A stretch of DNA of 64,000 nucleotides from an uncultured Bacteroidales bacterium (GCA_900319855.1 ONQC01000003.1:28628-92627), one strand, 5' to 3'. Numbered from the stretch's first letter, positions 36,101 through 45,087 are shown. Notes: generated from the sequence alone by a model not told the origin. A program made the numbers and translations.

Positions 36101-36825
36101 GATATGCGTTGGTTACCGGCGGCAGCCGCGGCATCGGCCGGGCTATCAGCCTGAAACTGGGGGAGATGGGTTACCATGTCCTGGTCAATTATGTATCCAA
36201 TGAGGCGGCTGCCCTTCAGACGCTCTCCCTTTTGGAGGCGGCCGGCGGCAGCGGGGAACTCCTGCGCTTCGATGTCGGGGACAAGGAGGCGGTCGCGTCG
36301 GCCATCAGCAGTTGGCAGCAGGCCCATCCCGATGCGTATATCGAGGTGCTGGTCAACAATGCCGGCATCCGGCGGGACAACCTGATGATCTGGCTGGAAG
36401 AGTCGGAATGGGACACGGTCCTGCGGACCAACCTGGACAGCTTCTACCATGTGACCCGTGCGGTCCTGCAGCCCATGGTGCTGAAAAAATACGGCCGTAT
36501 CGTCAATGTCGCTTCGCTGTCCGGACTGAAAGGACTTCCCGGCCAGGTCAATTACTCGGCGGCCAAGGGCGGCCTGATCGCCGCGACCAAGGCCCTGGCT
36601 CAGGAGGTGGCCCGCAAGAACATCACGGTCAATGCCGTGGCTCCGGGCTTCATTTCCTCCGACATGACGGACGGCCTGGATGAAAAGGCCTTGAGCAAAG
36701 ACATCCCGGCGGCGCGCTTCGGCCGTCCGGAAGAAGTGGCGGCCGTGGTCGGCTTCCTGGCTTCCAAAGAAGCCTCGTATGTGACGGGCGAATGTATATC
36801 CATCAACGGTGGTTTGTATTGCTGA
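36097..36825 (+). CDS. 3-oxoacyl-ACP reductase, FabG-like short-chain dehydrogenase
   Basis: 242 residues, classical SDR: NADP motif TGGSRGIGRA, catalytic Ser/Tyr/Lys region VASLSG...YSAAKGG, and VNNAG. Reduces the beta-keto group during chain building. It is the only ketoreductase in the cluster. Starts in the stop of the oxidoreductase (ATGA) and overlaps the last gene by 17 bases. Confidence 0.92.
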   Translation: MRYALVTGGSRGIGRAISLKLGEMGYHVLVNYVSNEAAALQTLSLLEAAGGSGELLRFDVGDKEAVASAISSWQQAHPDAYIEVLVNNAGIRRDNLMIWLEESEWDTVLRTNLDSFYHVTRAVLQPMVLKKYGRIVNVASLSGLKGLPGQVNYSAAKGGLIAATKALAQEVARKNITVNAVAPGFISSDMTDGLDEKALSKDIPAARFGRPEEVAAVVGFLASKEASYVTGECISINGGLYC

Positions 36826-39292
36826 TAAGGGAATCCTGCGGTCCTTCCTGGTGACCGTGCTGGCCTTGGCCTGTTGCCTCGTATCGTGGGCGCAGACGAC
36901 CAAGGTCCGGGGCACCGTGACCGATGCTTCAACCGGGGAGCCGGTCCCCTTTGTCGGGGTGTATTTCGACGGGACGACCATCGGCATCTCCACCGACATG
37001 GACGGCCGGTATTCCATCGAGACGCGGGATCCGTCGGCAACCGTCCTGACGGCCCATCTGCTGGGGTATCTCCCGCAGTCGATACCGGTCCAGGCCGGGG
37101 CTTTCACTCAGGTTGATTTCCGCCTGGAGCCGGACCGGGAAAGCCTGAATGCCGCCGTTGTCAAGCCGGACAACCGCCGGCTCAAACGCTTCCTGGCCGA
37201 ACTGGATGCCCACCGGAAAATCCATGACCCTGAACGGTACGAGCGCTGGTCCTCCCGGCTCTATTCCAAGATCGAGCTGGATGCCACCCACGCGGAGGAG
37301 TTGGTTACCAAAACCTTCCTGAAGAAGACCTTTGAGCCGGTCCTGGACTATCGGGATACCTCCTCGGTGACCGGCGACTCCTATATCCCGATCATGATTT
37401 CCGAGACGGTCTCCCAGCGGCACCACAGCCTGGAGCCTGCCGTCGACCGGGAAGTGATCGTCGCCAACCGGATCTCCGGTATCGAGCCGGACAATTTCCT
37501 GTCGCAGTTTACCGGTGATTATCTGCTGAAATCCAATTTCTACAAGAGCACGGTTCCGCTGTTCAGCGTCGACGTGCCTTCCCCGGTCGCCGCCTACGGC
37601 CATGCTTTCTACAATTACTATCTGGTAGACAGCATGTTGGTTGACGGGCGGAAGACCTATTGCTTGCGCTTCCATCCCAAGAAACTGATTTCTTCGCCGG
37701 CTTTCGACGGGCAGATGGACATCGATGCGGAGGATTATGCGATCCGTTCGGTGCACGTACAGCTTTCCAAAGCCTCGAATATCAACTGGATCCGACACGT
37801 CAACATCGACCAGGAACACCATCGTCTCCCGTCCGGGAAGTGGTTCCCGGAGGATGAGCGTCTCTTCATGGATTTTTCCATTGCCGTGAAGGACAGTTCC
37901 CAGGTGCTCTCTTTCCTGGGTAACCGGAGCCTGCATTACGGGGAGCCGGATTTCAATCCGGTGTTCCCGGAAGAGGTTCTGGCGGGCGGAGATGAAGTCC
38001 TGCAGCGGCAGGGCGGGCCGGTCGACTGGGCGGCAGAACGCCCTTACCCGCTGAGCCAGCGGGAAGAGGATATCTACACGATGGTGGACCGGATCCAGGA
38101 AAGCCGGTCCTACAAGTGGCTGTACGGCATCACGCGTTCCCTGATGGTCGGATTCATCGAGATCCCGGATTTCCCGGTCAGCTTCGGCCCGTGGGGAAGC
38201 TGGGTGACGCGCAATGAGACGGAAGGCATCCATATCGGGACGGGTTTCCGGACCACCAAGGATTTCAGCGAAAAGGTCCGTTTGTCCGGCTCGCTGGGGT
38301 ATGGTTTCAAGGACCGGATCCTGAAGTGGGGCGGCGGCGTGGAGTGGATGATCCGCCGGGACAAGACCCGCAAGCTGAGCGTTTCCGGCAAGCGGGATTA
38401 TTCGCAGTTGGGCCAGGGGAGCGGCGTCATGTCCGGCAACAATATGTTCAATTCCCTGCTGGGGGGACATGGCACGGACCGGTCCAGCCTGCTCCGCACT
38501 TGGAAACTCAGTTATGAGCATGAGTTCTCGCCTTCCTTCTCCAGTACGTTCCTGTTGGAGTCCCGCCGGATCTTCGGGAATGGACAGGTCCCGATGGTCC
38601 TGCGTGACGGGACCCCGGTGGAGAGCGTGAGCACCAATCAGTGGCACTACAACGCCCGGCTTTCATGGGATGAACGGATCAACCGCGGCTTCTTCCACAA
38701 GACGTATATCTATACGCGCTATCCCATCCTGTCGCTGGACCTGATCGGCGGTATCCGGGGCATTACGCCGGACGACTACGGTTTCTTCCGGGCCGAGGCG
38801 GCCCTGGATTGGCGCGTTCCCGGCGGGGCGTTCGGTTTCGGTCTCCTGCACCTGGATGCCGGTATGCTGAATGGAAGCGTCCCGTATCCGCTGCTGAAGC
38901 TGCATGAAGGCAACCAGGGTTACTTCCTGGACAAGGGGGTATTCTCCTGCATGGATTACTTTGAGTTCGCCTCCGACCGCTGGGCGGAGGTGTTCTATGA
39001 ACACAATCTCAATGGATTGATTCTGGGGAAATTGCCGTTGCTGCGGGATTGGGACTGGCGGGAAGTCGTGACGTTCAAGGCCGCTTTCGGCCGCCTGTCG
39101 GACCGCAACGGGAAAGACAGTGTCATGCTTCCGATCGAGGGGCTTCAGTCCCTGGAAGGAGCCCCTTACCTGGAGGCCGGCGTCGGCCTGAGCAACATCC
39201 TGCGCATCTTCCGCGTCGATGCCAACTGGCGCCTGACGCACCGCGACCGTCGCCCCTTCTGCGTCACCCTGGGGCTTGACGTCCAGTTCTAA
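36809..39292 (+). CDS. DUF5686 outer-membrane protein with carboxypeptidase-regulatory-like domain
   Basis: 827 residues. After a signal-like hydrophobic stretch (LRSFLVTVLALACCLVSWAQ) comes a CarboxypepD_reg-like beta domain (KVRGTVTDASTGEPVPFVGV, about residues 30-110), then the DUF5686 region and a long beta-rich C-terminal half that ends VTLGLDVQF, consistent with an outer-membrane barrel. Its place at the end of the packed cluster suggests an outer-membrane step for the product. The only plausible start I see is GTG 36809, overlapping the ketoreductase by 17 bases. Its stop overlaps the stop of the minus-strand DUF4954 gene. Confidence 0.82.
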   Translation: MVCIADKGILRSFLVTVLALACCLVSWAQTTKVRGTVTDASTGEPVPFVGVYFDGTTIGISTDMDGRYSIETRDPSATVLTAHLLGYLPQSIPVQAGAFTQVDFRLEPDRESLNAAVVKPDNRRLKRFLAELDAHRKIHDPERYERWSSRLYSKIELDATHAEELVTKTFLKKTFEPVLDYRDTSSVTGDSYIPIMISETVSQRHHSLEPAVDREVIVANRISGIEPDNFLSQFTGDYLLKSNFYKSTVPLFSVDVPSPVAAYGHAFYNYYLVDSMLVDGRKTYCLRFHPKKLISSPAFDGQMDIDAEDYAIRSVHVQLSKASNINWIRHVNIDQEHHRLPSGKWFPEDERLFMDFSIAVKDSSQVLSFLGNRSLHYGEPDFNPVFPEEVLAGGDEVLQRQGGPVDWAAERPYPLSQREEDIYTMVDRIQESRSYKWLYGITRSLMVGFIEIPDFPVSFGPWGSWVTRNETEGIHIGTGFRTTKDFSEKVRLSGSLGYGFKDRILKWGGGVEWMIRRDKTRKLSVSGKRDYSQLGQGSGVMSGNNMFNSLLGGHGTDRSSLLRTWKLSYEHEFSPSFSSTFLLESRRIFGNGQVPMVLRDGTPVESVSTNQWHYNARLSWDERINRGFFHKTYIYTRYPILSLDLIGGIRGITPDDYGFFRAEAALDWRVPGGAFGFGLLHLDAGMLNGSVPYPLLKLHEGNQGYFLDKGVFSCMDYFEFASDRWAEVFYEHNLNGLILGKLPLLRDWDWREVVTFKAAFGRLSDRNGKDSVMLPIEGLQSLEGAPYLEAGVGLSNILRIFRVDANWRLTHRDRRPFCVTLGLDVQF

Positions 39293-41280
39293 CGCTCCAG
39301 CCGTCGGAGCAGATCGTCGCCGAGGGCGGTTTTCTTTTCGATGTGGTCTAGGACGGCCGTGACGAAGGGGTTGCTTTCGAAATCGCCGCGCACATGCTCG
39401 AAGTCCAGTTCCTTCTCCACCCGGGAACCGTCGGCGCCGAAGCCGGTCATGGACGCCAGGTTGAATTCTTTTTTGGCATCCTCATAGACCTGCCAGTCCA
39501 GGCCGATGACCGCATCTTTCCACTGGTGGACGATGTCCGCTGCCTGTTCCGCTGTCATCTCGGCCGGATTGATGCCGAAAAACTCCTGGATCTTGTCATA
39601 GGCCCAGGTCCATTCCCAGGTATAATACATCCGGTGCATGCGGGCGAACTCGGCGTTCATCTGCTGCAGCTCGGTGATGGTACCGTCTTCGATTTTTCCG
39701 AGCAGGGCCTTGATCTCGCTCTTCGGAGCGATCAGGCCGCTGAGGTCGACCCAGTCGCCGTGGCCGATTTCGGTCGTCGGTTTGAGCAGGGCCCGGATCT
39801 GTTCGTCGGAGGCGCCGGCAGGCAGGTCTTCCAGCCGTTTGATCAGGGAGTTGCCCAAGAATTTCTTGATACCCGTCTCATAGAAGCCGATGCCTTTGAC
39901 CAGGGCGCTGTTGGTGATCTTCGTGCTGTGGAAGGAGTAGACGTCTGAGAGTTCGCCGGAGGCGTATTTGAGGTTCATCAGGGTTTTGCGGCCCTTGAAC
40001 ATCTTCTGGATCGTATACGGGCTGAGCAGGTTGTAGTTGATCTGGTCCAGGCGGTCCGGATCCTTCCGGGCATCGCGTTTGGGCCATTTCTGGGCATCGC
40101 GGATGGTGCCGACGCTGCGCAGGTTGACACCGGGCGCCAGATAGGTCGTGTTGTTCTTCTCGATCAGGTAGGAGAAGGGGAGGCCGGAGGTGTCGGAATG
40201 GGTGACATGGCGGCCCATGACCAGGGAGAAGGCTCCCACGCGGGCCGGCCAGAGGATATAGGAGTCGGAGGCCGTTTTGGCGCCGCGCTCCAGGGTACCC
40301 TGGTGGATCGGGCCGAGCTTGTACATGTGGTTGCTCTGATTGGATCCGGAACCGGCGTTCATGAACGAATACATGCCGGCGATCAGCAGGGTGGATTTGT
40401 GATGGGTTACGGTGAAGGGGCCGGCGAAGATGGCGCAGGCCTCTCCGTTCTCGCCCTGGCAGTTGGAGAAGAAGAGCGAATCGGAGGCGGAATAGCCGTG
40501 GCCGAGTTTGGTGGCCTGGCCGACGAAGCAGCGGTTGAGCATGACGCCGTCTTCCACGGAGGCGCCGCTGCAGATGATGAAGTCCTCCGCCATGACGCCG
40601 CTGCCGATCAGGACGGGCGCATCGGCATTGCTGCAGATGCTGCCGTTGCGCAGCCGGCGGACGCCTTCCAGCTTGGCGAAATCACCGATGCGGACGTCCA
40701 GCAGGGTGCCGCAGTTGCGGATGGAGACGCCGTTTCCGATCGAACCCGTGCCGGAGGCCATACGGGCCGCATCGCGGCGGGCAATTTCGGCCAGTTTGTC
40801 GTGGAGCCCTTTCCGGTGGCGGTACAAGGCCATGATGTAGGCGGTCTGCGAACTCAACCGGTCGGTGATGACGACTTCGCGGCCGCCGGTCTCGTTGAGG
40901 ACGGATACCTCGGTGCCGGCGCCGAAGGTGGTGCGGCCCTCCACGGCCATGATATCGATGTTGTCGATCAGGCAGTCGGAACCGATCTGGTAATTGGCGA
41001 TATATTCTCCGACCTTGCGGATCAGGCAGTTATCCCCGATGGTAACATTGTGCAGATGGGCATGACGTACGCCGCAGATGCAAGGGACGCCGCCGGGCAG
41101 GATGAATTCCTTTTCGAAGATGCCGAGCCGGACATCGCCGGAAAACTTGGCATCGCAGACATTTCGGATGGACTTGTCATTGGTCCAGTTGACTCGGACG
41201 CGGGTCCAGTCGGTGCTCCGGCATCCGTTTTCTTCCAGCTGCTGGATTTCTCCGGCAGTCAGTGCTCTGTATGTGTTCAT
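39289..41280 (-). CDS. DUF4954 family protein with left-handed beta-helix repeats
   Basis: 663 residues. The N-terminal half has a repeated hexapeptide-like pattern (GVSIRNCGTLLDVRIGDFAKLEG, GSGVMAEDFIICSGASVEDGVMLN) like the left-handed beta-helix of nucleotidyl- or acyltransferases. The C-terminal part is helical (WEWTWAYDKIQEFFG). DUF4954 members are conserved in Bacteroidales; the function is not known to me, and a sugar-nucleotide role is a guess. The three genes at 42786, 42301 and here form a minus-strand operon. Confidence 0.85.
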   Translation of the reverse strand: MNTYRALTAGEIQQLEENGCRSTDWTRVRVNWTNDKSIRNVCDAKFSGDVRLGIFEKEFILPGGVPCICGVRHAHLHNVTIGDNCLIRKVGEYIANYQIGSDCLIDNIDIMAVEGRTTFGAGTEVSVLNETGGREVVITDRLSSQTAYIMALYRHRKGLHDKLAEIARRDAARMASGTGSIGNGVSIRNCGTLLDVRIGDFAKLEGVRRLRNGSICSNADAPVLIGSGVMAEDFIICSGASVEDGVMLNRCFVGQATKLGHGYSASDSLFFSNCQGENGEACAIFAGPFTVTHHKSTLLIAGMYSFMNAGSGSNQSNHMYKLGPIHQGTLERGAKTASDSYILWPARVGAFSLVMGRHVTHSDTSGLPFSYLIEKNNTTYLAPGVNLRSVGTIRDAQKWPKRDARKDPDRLDQINYNLLSPYTIQKMFKGRKTLMNLKYASGELSDVYSFHSTKITNSALVKGIGFYETGIKKFLGNSLIKRLEDLPAGASDEQIRALLKPTTEIGHGDWVDLSGLIAPKSEIKALLGKIEDGTITELQQMNAEFARMHRMYYTWEWTWAYDKIQEFFGINPAEMTAEQAADIVHQWKDAVIGLDWQVYEDAKKEFNLASMTGFGADGSRVEKELDFEHVRGDFESNPFVTAVLDHIEKKTALGDDLLRRLER

Positions 41281-41311
41281 TGGGGGGATTCTGCAGGTTC
41301 ATTTTCAGCCG

Positions 41312-42301
41312 TTACAGGATAGCGGCCGTCTGGAGGGCGTTATAGAGTTTGTCGATGGTCGTGGCGAAAGCCTTGTCCGGGAAGGTCAGGTTGACGGTTC
41401 CGGAGGTGGTCTGCAGGGTCATGCGGCTCACGCCTTTGGCCATGCGCTTGAGCTGCTCTGCATCCGGGTAGCAGGTGACGCGGCCGGCTTCCTGTCCTTT
41501 CTCCTGTTTGAGATGGAGGGTGGCGCCGGAGGTGGTCACGATGTCGACCGCTCCGTCCAGCGGGACTTCCTTGCCCGGGACCAGCAGGTTGAGCTCATAA
41601 GATTCATTGTTGCCGGAGGCATAGTAGACATAACCCAGGGATGCGGACAATTGGGCATTGACACTCAAGGTCTTGGTGTCGACCATGCGGTTGCCGCCCT
41701 GGTCGCTGACGGAGGCCAGCTGGCTGCCCAGTTCGGCCTTCGGGGCCGGTGCGGCCTCAAGGGCCTCAAACTGTTTGAAAACGGCTTTCCCGAATTCGTC
41801 GTTCTTGTAGGTGACCTTGATCACGCCGTCGGAAGACCAGCGGCGCTGGACGTCTACGCTGGCTACGCCGACGCAGATTTTCTGGATATCCGCAAGTTCG
41901 AAATAGTATTCTCCGTAGTTCCACCAGGTCTTGCTGCCGTTTTCGGCACGGATGCCCTGCGGCGCAATGAGGTTGGGTGCATCGGTGTTGTTCTTGGAGA
42001 TGACCGTCTTCCCGGCGGTCGTACGGATGGTCAGCGGGGCGTTTTTCGGGATCTTCCAGGCGCTGGAGGACTCAAAATCGATGTGGAGGACATAGATTGC
42101 CGCCCCGTCGGGGAAGGCTACGCGGCTGAGCTTCAGCTGCATGGGGTTGGCGCCGCCGGAACCGGTGACACGGATTCTTTCGGTGCCGGTATAGACATAA
42201 CCGTTTTTCTTGTAGTTGTAGCGCAGCAGGTCCTGCGCGGAGGCAGCCGTCCCGGCCAGCAGCAAGGCGGCCAATGCGGCGAGCAAAAACTTTTTCATCA
42301 T
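41312..42301 (-). CDS. Secreted protein with two copies of a beta-rich domain
   Basis: About 329 residues with a signal peptide (MKKFLLAALAALLLAGTAASAQ). Two halves resemble each other: residues about 45-190 and about 210-329 share a pattern of LTIRTTAGKTVIS / VDIVTTSGATLHL and KICVGVASVDVQRR / KRMAKGVSRMTLQT, ending KAVFKQFEAL / TTIDKLYNAL. No known family is recognised. Two consecutive ATGs start it; I used the first. It sits 8 bases after the membrane protein gene. Confidence 0.7.
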   Translation of the reverse strand: MMKKFLLAALAALLLAGTAASAQDLLRYNYKKNGYVYTGTERIRVTGSGGANPMQLKLSRVAFPDGAAIYVLHIDFESSSAWKIPKNAPLTIRTTAGKTVISKNNTDAPNLIAPQGIRAENGSKTWWNYGEYYFELADIQKICVGVASVDVQRRWSSDGVIKVTYKNDEFGKAVFKQFEALEAAPAPKAELGSQLASVSDQGGNRMVDTKTLSVNAQLSASLGYVYYASGNNESYELNLLVPGKEVPLDGAVDIVTTSGATLHLKQEKGQEAGRVTCYPDAEQLKRMAKGVSRMTLQTTSGTVNLTFPDKAFATTIDKLYNALQTAAIL

Positions 42302-42309
42302 ATCGATCT

Positions 42310-42786
42310 CTATGCTTTTTCTGTGTGGAAGGCCTCCCTGACAGCCTCTGTCAGCGCGGCCGTTTCTTTCCCTCCAAAACCCTTGCCAGACCAGACATAA
42401 AGTCCGGCCGCCGCGGCGACGGCGGCGATGAATCCCAGGATATAGAGGAAGGAAGGGGCGGGGACGAAGAGTTTGCCCAGGCACCAGAAGGCGGCCAGGA
42501 CCAGGAATCCGAGCAGTACATCGCACAGATAGTCGGGCTTGCTGCCGGCGCGCAGGCGGAGGCGGAACTGTCCGGGATCCGTCTCTTCGAGATTGACCAC
42601 CAGATGGCGGGTACGAAGCGGCGCCGGGTAGTCCAGCCAGTATTCCCCGTTGCCGCCGTCCCCCACATGGGAGGACCGGCCGCTGCAGATATCCCAGAGC
42701 TGCTTGTGGACCGATTCAAAGGGCTGGTCCGACGTGAAGTCGAGCGAACCGGCCTCTTTCAATTTGATCGTATTGTCGAATTCCAT
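42310..42786 (-). CDS. Small membrane protein of unknown function, two helices
   Basis: About 158 residues. N-terminal soluble part rich in charged residues (about 1-90), then two hydrophobic helices (about 88-107 and 113-134) and a short C-terminal tail. No known family is recognised. I used ATG 42786 because the -7 box at 42813-42820 would leave an ATG at 42804 nearly leaderless. It precedes the secreted two-domain gene. Confidence 0.65.
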   Translation of the reverse strand: MEFDNTIKLKEAGSLDFTSDQPFESVHKQLWDICSGRSSHVGDGGNGEYWLDYPAPLRTRHLVVNLEETDPGQFRLRLRAGSKPDYLCDVLLGFLVLAAFWCLGKLFVPAPSFLYILGFIAAVAAAAGLYVWSGKGFGGKETAALTEAVREAFHTEKA

Positions 42787-42812
42787 TGTCTTTTTTTCTT
42801 GCAATGCGATTA

Positions 42813-42820
42813 CAAAGATA
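42813..42820 (-). promoter_or_regulatory. -7 box of the 42786-39289 operon
   Basis: Minus-strand TATCTTTG, a full match to the -7 consensus. No good -33 box at the usual spacing. Confidence 0.5.
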
Positions 42821-42888
42821 CGTTTTTTTCCCTATATTTACACGACTGCCGCTCCGGTTGCGGCGGATTGCATTTAACTCCTAACGAT

Positions 42889-44256
42889 ATGGCTCTCATG
42901 ATTGTCCAGCTGCTTATTGTCTTGGCAGCCCTTTATGTTGGCTCGCGGTACGGCAGCCTCGCCCTCGGTGCTATTTCCGGCATCGGTCTCGCCATCCTTG
43001 TCTTTGGCTTCGGCTTGAAACCGGGCACCCCTCCGACGGATGTCATCTACATCATCATCGCGGCCGTGACCTGCGCAGGTATCCTGCAGGCTTCGGGCGG
43101 TATGGATTGGATGATCCAGGTGGCGGAGAAGATGCTCCGAAAGCACCCGGACCACATCACTTTCCTGGCTCCGCTCTGCACCTTCTTCCTGACCGTCCTC
43201 GTCGGTACCGGCCATGTGGTCTATACCCTCATGCCGATCATCTGCGACATCGCCCTGAAGAAAGGCATCCGGCCCGAGCGCCCTTGCGGTGTGGCCTCGA
43301 TCGCCTCGCAGGTCGGTATCACCTGCTCGCCGATTGCGGCGGCCGTGGTTGCCTTCATGACGATTTCCAATGCCAACGGGTATAATGTCGCCATCCCGCA
43401 GATCCTGATGGTGACCATCCCGTCCTGTCTGTGCGGCCTGATGGCGGCGGCTGCCGCCTCCTACCACCGCGGCCTGGACCTGGACAAGGATCCCGAGTTC
43501 CAGAAACGGCTGGCCGACCCCGAGACCAACAAATTTATGTTCGGTGAGACGGCTACGACCCTGGACAAGACCATCACCAAGGAGGCGAAGGGCAGCGTCT
43601 ATGTGTTCCTGACTGCGCTGGCCGTGATCGTCGCCTTCGCTTGCGTGCAGTTCTTCGTGGATGCGGATACGCTGGCTACCATTTCCCGGATCCCGAAGAT
43701 GAACACCATCATCCAGATCATCATGATCAGTGCCGCCGCCGTCATGATCGTGGCCTTCAAGGCCAAGCCGAAGAAGGCCGTCGCCGGTGCCGTCTGGCAG
43801 TCCGGCATGGTGGCGGTCGTGGCCATCTACGGCATCGCCTGGCTGGCGGATACCTATTTCAGCAATTATACGGATGTGATGCAGGAAGGCCTGCAAGGGA
43901 TTGTCGCCCAGTACCCCTGGTCCATTGCCTTTGTCTTTTTCCTGGTATCCGTGCTGATCAACTCGCAAGGCGCCGTGGTCGTTGCCATGCTGCCGCTGGC
44001 CTATAAACTCGGCATCGCCGGGCCGGTGCTGCTGGGTGTGCTGCCGAGCGTCTACGGCTACTTCTTCATCCCGAACTATCCGTCCGATATCGCCACGGTG
44101 AATTTCGACCGCAGCGGCACGACCGTGATCGGCAAGTACCTGCTCAACCACAGTTTCATGATGCCGGGCCTGATCTGCGTGATCGTTTCGACAATCGTTG
44201 GCTACCTGATCACCAACGTTCTCTTCCCGGGTTATTTCGCTTCGTTTATCGGATAA
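42889..44256 (+). CDS. Anaerobic C4-dicarboxylate transporter, DcuA/DcuB family
   Basis: Inner-membrane exchanger of fumarate, malate, succinate or aspartate. 455 residues with about 10-12 hydrophobic helices. The start MALMIVQLLIVLAALYVGSR and the conserved LAPLCTFFLTVLVGTGHVVYT (about 84-104) and PNYPSDIATVNFDRSGTT match the Dcu family. Bacteroidales use such transporters for succinate export in fumarate respiration. A terminator hairpin follows. Confidence 0.9.
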   Translation: MALMIVQLLIVLAALYVGSRYGSLALGAISGIGLAILVFGFGLKPGTPPTDVIYIIIAAVTCAGILQASGGMDWMIQVAEKMLRKHPDHITFLAPLCTFFLTVLVGTGHVVYTLMPIICDIALKKGIRPERPCGVASIASQVGITCSPIAAAVVAFMTISNANGYNVAIPQILMVTIPSCLCGLMAAAAASYHRGLDLDKDPEFQKRLADPETNKFMFGETATTLDKTITKEAKGSVYVFLTALAVIVAFACVQFFVDADTLATISRIPKMNTIIQIIMISAAAVMIVAFKAKPKKAVAGAVWQSGMVAVVAIYGIAWLADTYFSNYTDVMQEGLQGIVAQYPWSIAFVFFLVSVLINSQGAVVVAMLPLAYKLGIAGPVLLGVLPSVYGYFFIPNYPSDIATVNFDRSGTTVIGKYLLNHSFMMPGLICVIVSTIVGYLITNVLFPGYFASFIG

Positions 44257-44268
44257 AAGACCTTTTCA

Positions 44269-44297
44269 AGCCTGGCGTTGCAACGTCAGGCTTTTTT
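44269..44297 (+). terminator. Intrinsic terminator of the Dcu transporter gene
   Basis: AGCCTGGCGTTG followed by CAACGTCAGGCT (one G-U pair) and then six T. The stop codon of the convergent gene lies inside the stem. Confidence 0.8.
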
Positions 44298-44852
44298 AGG
44301 AAGAACGACGCGGCGTACGTTGCAGCCGGCGTAATTGCCCAGGACGATAATGGGGTAGTACCACAGCAGGGCCGGGCTCCAGTCCATGGCGGCGACGATG
44401 TAGACCACGTCGGCGATGGAGTGGTAGAAACCGCTGACGATGAAGAGGGGTACGCCGAACAGCACCGGGAGCATGGATCCCTTTTCCTTGGAAAGATAGA
44501 CGCAGCAGTCGATGATCAGTCCGCAGCCCACGGCCCGGAGGAAAGCCCGCACGGGCCCCGCCGCAATACGCCCGGCTACGACCGTCTCGGCCCGCGCCTG
44601 GGGCTCGCCGCCCAGGTACCAGGCCAGCAGGCCCAGCAGGACGCAGCCCACGACATTGAAGAACCAGATCTTCGTCAGGGCCCAGATATCGTTGATGACG
44701 CCGGCCTTGCCCGTGTAGAGCGGAACGCCGAAATAGATGACGGACATGAGTCCGAACGCAAAGATGACGGCGCCGGGGATGCCGCCCAGGGCGAGGAAGC
44801 CATAGGCTCCGAGCCCGATCAAGATACCGGCGAAAAGGGATTCCCTGTTCAT
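44286..44852 (-). CDS. Formate/nitrite transporter-like membrane protein
   Basis: 188 residues, about six helices. The FNT pattern is visible in GILIGLGAYGFLALG, FVFGLMSVIYFGVPLYTG-like LMSVIYFG, GFYHSIADVVY (equivalent to the His-containing helix break), and the end YPIIVLGNYAGCNV. It is shorter than typical FNT proteins (~280), so a truncated or divergent member. It is convergent with the Dcu gene. Confidence 0.7.
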   Translation of the reverse strand: MNRESLFAGILIGLGAYGFLALGGIPGAVIFAFGLMSVIYFGVPLYTGKAGVINDIWALTKIWFFNVVGCVLLGLLAWYLGGEPQARAETVVAGRIAAGPVRAFLRAVGCGLIIDCCVYLSKEKGSMLPVLFGVPLFIVSGFYHSIADVVYIVAAMDWSPALLWYYPIIVLGNYAGCNVRRVVLPKKA

Positions 44853-44876
44853 AAGCGTAGATCTTCCGTTACGTCA

Positions 44877-44884
44877 CAAATGTA
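44877..44884 (-). promoter_or_regulatory. -7 box of the formate/nitrite transporter-like gene
   Basis: Minus-strand TACATTTG, fitting the TAnnTTTG consensus, 25 bases before the start. The nearest TTTG is only 12 bases upstream of it. Confidence 0.45.
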
Positions 44885-44932
44885 CGATTTTCCACACAAA
44901 AAGCACTATCTTCGCAGACAGAAAACATTCCG

Positions 44933-45046
44933 ATGAACATGAGAATCCGATCTTTCCTGCTTTCCCTGCTGGTCCTGCTGACCTTCGCCGCTCCTGCGGA
45001 ACGACGGGGATATCCGGGAGGTACTCCCGATGTTGCGGTAAAGTGA
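44933..45046 (+). CDS. Possible 37-residue secreted small peptide
   Basis: A short frame in the gap before tRNA-Arg. The product MNMRIRSFLLSLLVLLTF continues with AAPAE and a short Gly/Pro tail ending DVAVK. It looks like a signal peptide with cleavage near AAPA and a 15-residue mature part. A TATCTTCG sequence (44907-44914), seven of eight consensus bases, is upstream. It could instead be the remains of a larger gene or noncoding. Confidence 0.35.
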   Translation: MNMRIRSFLLSLLVLLTFAAPAERRGYPGGTPDVAVK

Positions 45047-45053
45047 AGAAATG

Positions 45054-45080
45054 AAAAAAGCAACTCCGGAGGGCTGCTTT
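45054..45080 (-). terminator. Intrinsic terminator downstream of tRNA-Arg
   Basis: On the minus strand AAAGCA ... TGCTTT forms an outer stem around an inner CTCCGGAG palindrome, followed by TTTCATTTC. It lies just past the 3' end of tRNA-Arg. Confidence 0.55.
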
Positions 45081-45087
45081 CTTCATG

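Larger units (their letters stand above)
17773..39292 (+). other. Candidate aryl-polyene (APE/flexirubin-like) biosynthesis and export cluster
   Basis: Twenty-one consecutive plus-strand genes, most overlapping by 4-8 bases, encode fatty-acid-like synthesis (ACPs, ketosynthases, dehydratases, ketoreductase), an aryl-acid ligase, a methyltransferase, acyltransferases, a glycosyltransferase, and export proteins (MMPL, LolA-like, 4-TM transporter). This combination is characteristic of aryl-polyene clusters, which are known in Bacteroidetes and Proteobacteria. No aromatic ammonia lyase, chorismate lyase or phosphopantetheinyl transferase is present, so the starter acid and ACP activation must come from elsewhere. 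Confidence 0.85.
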
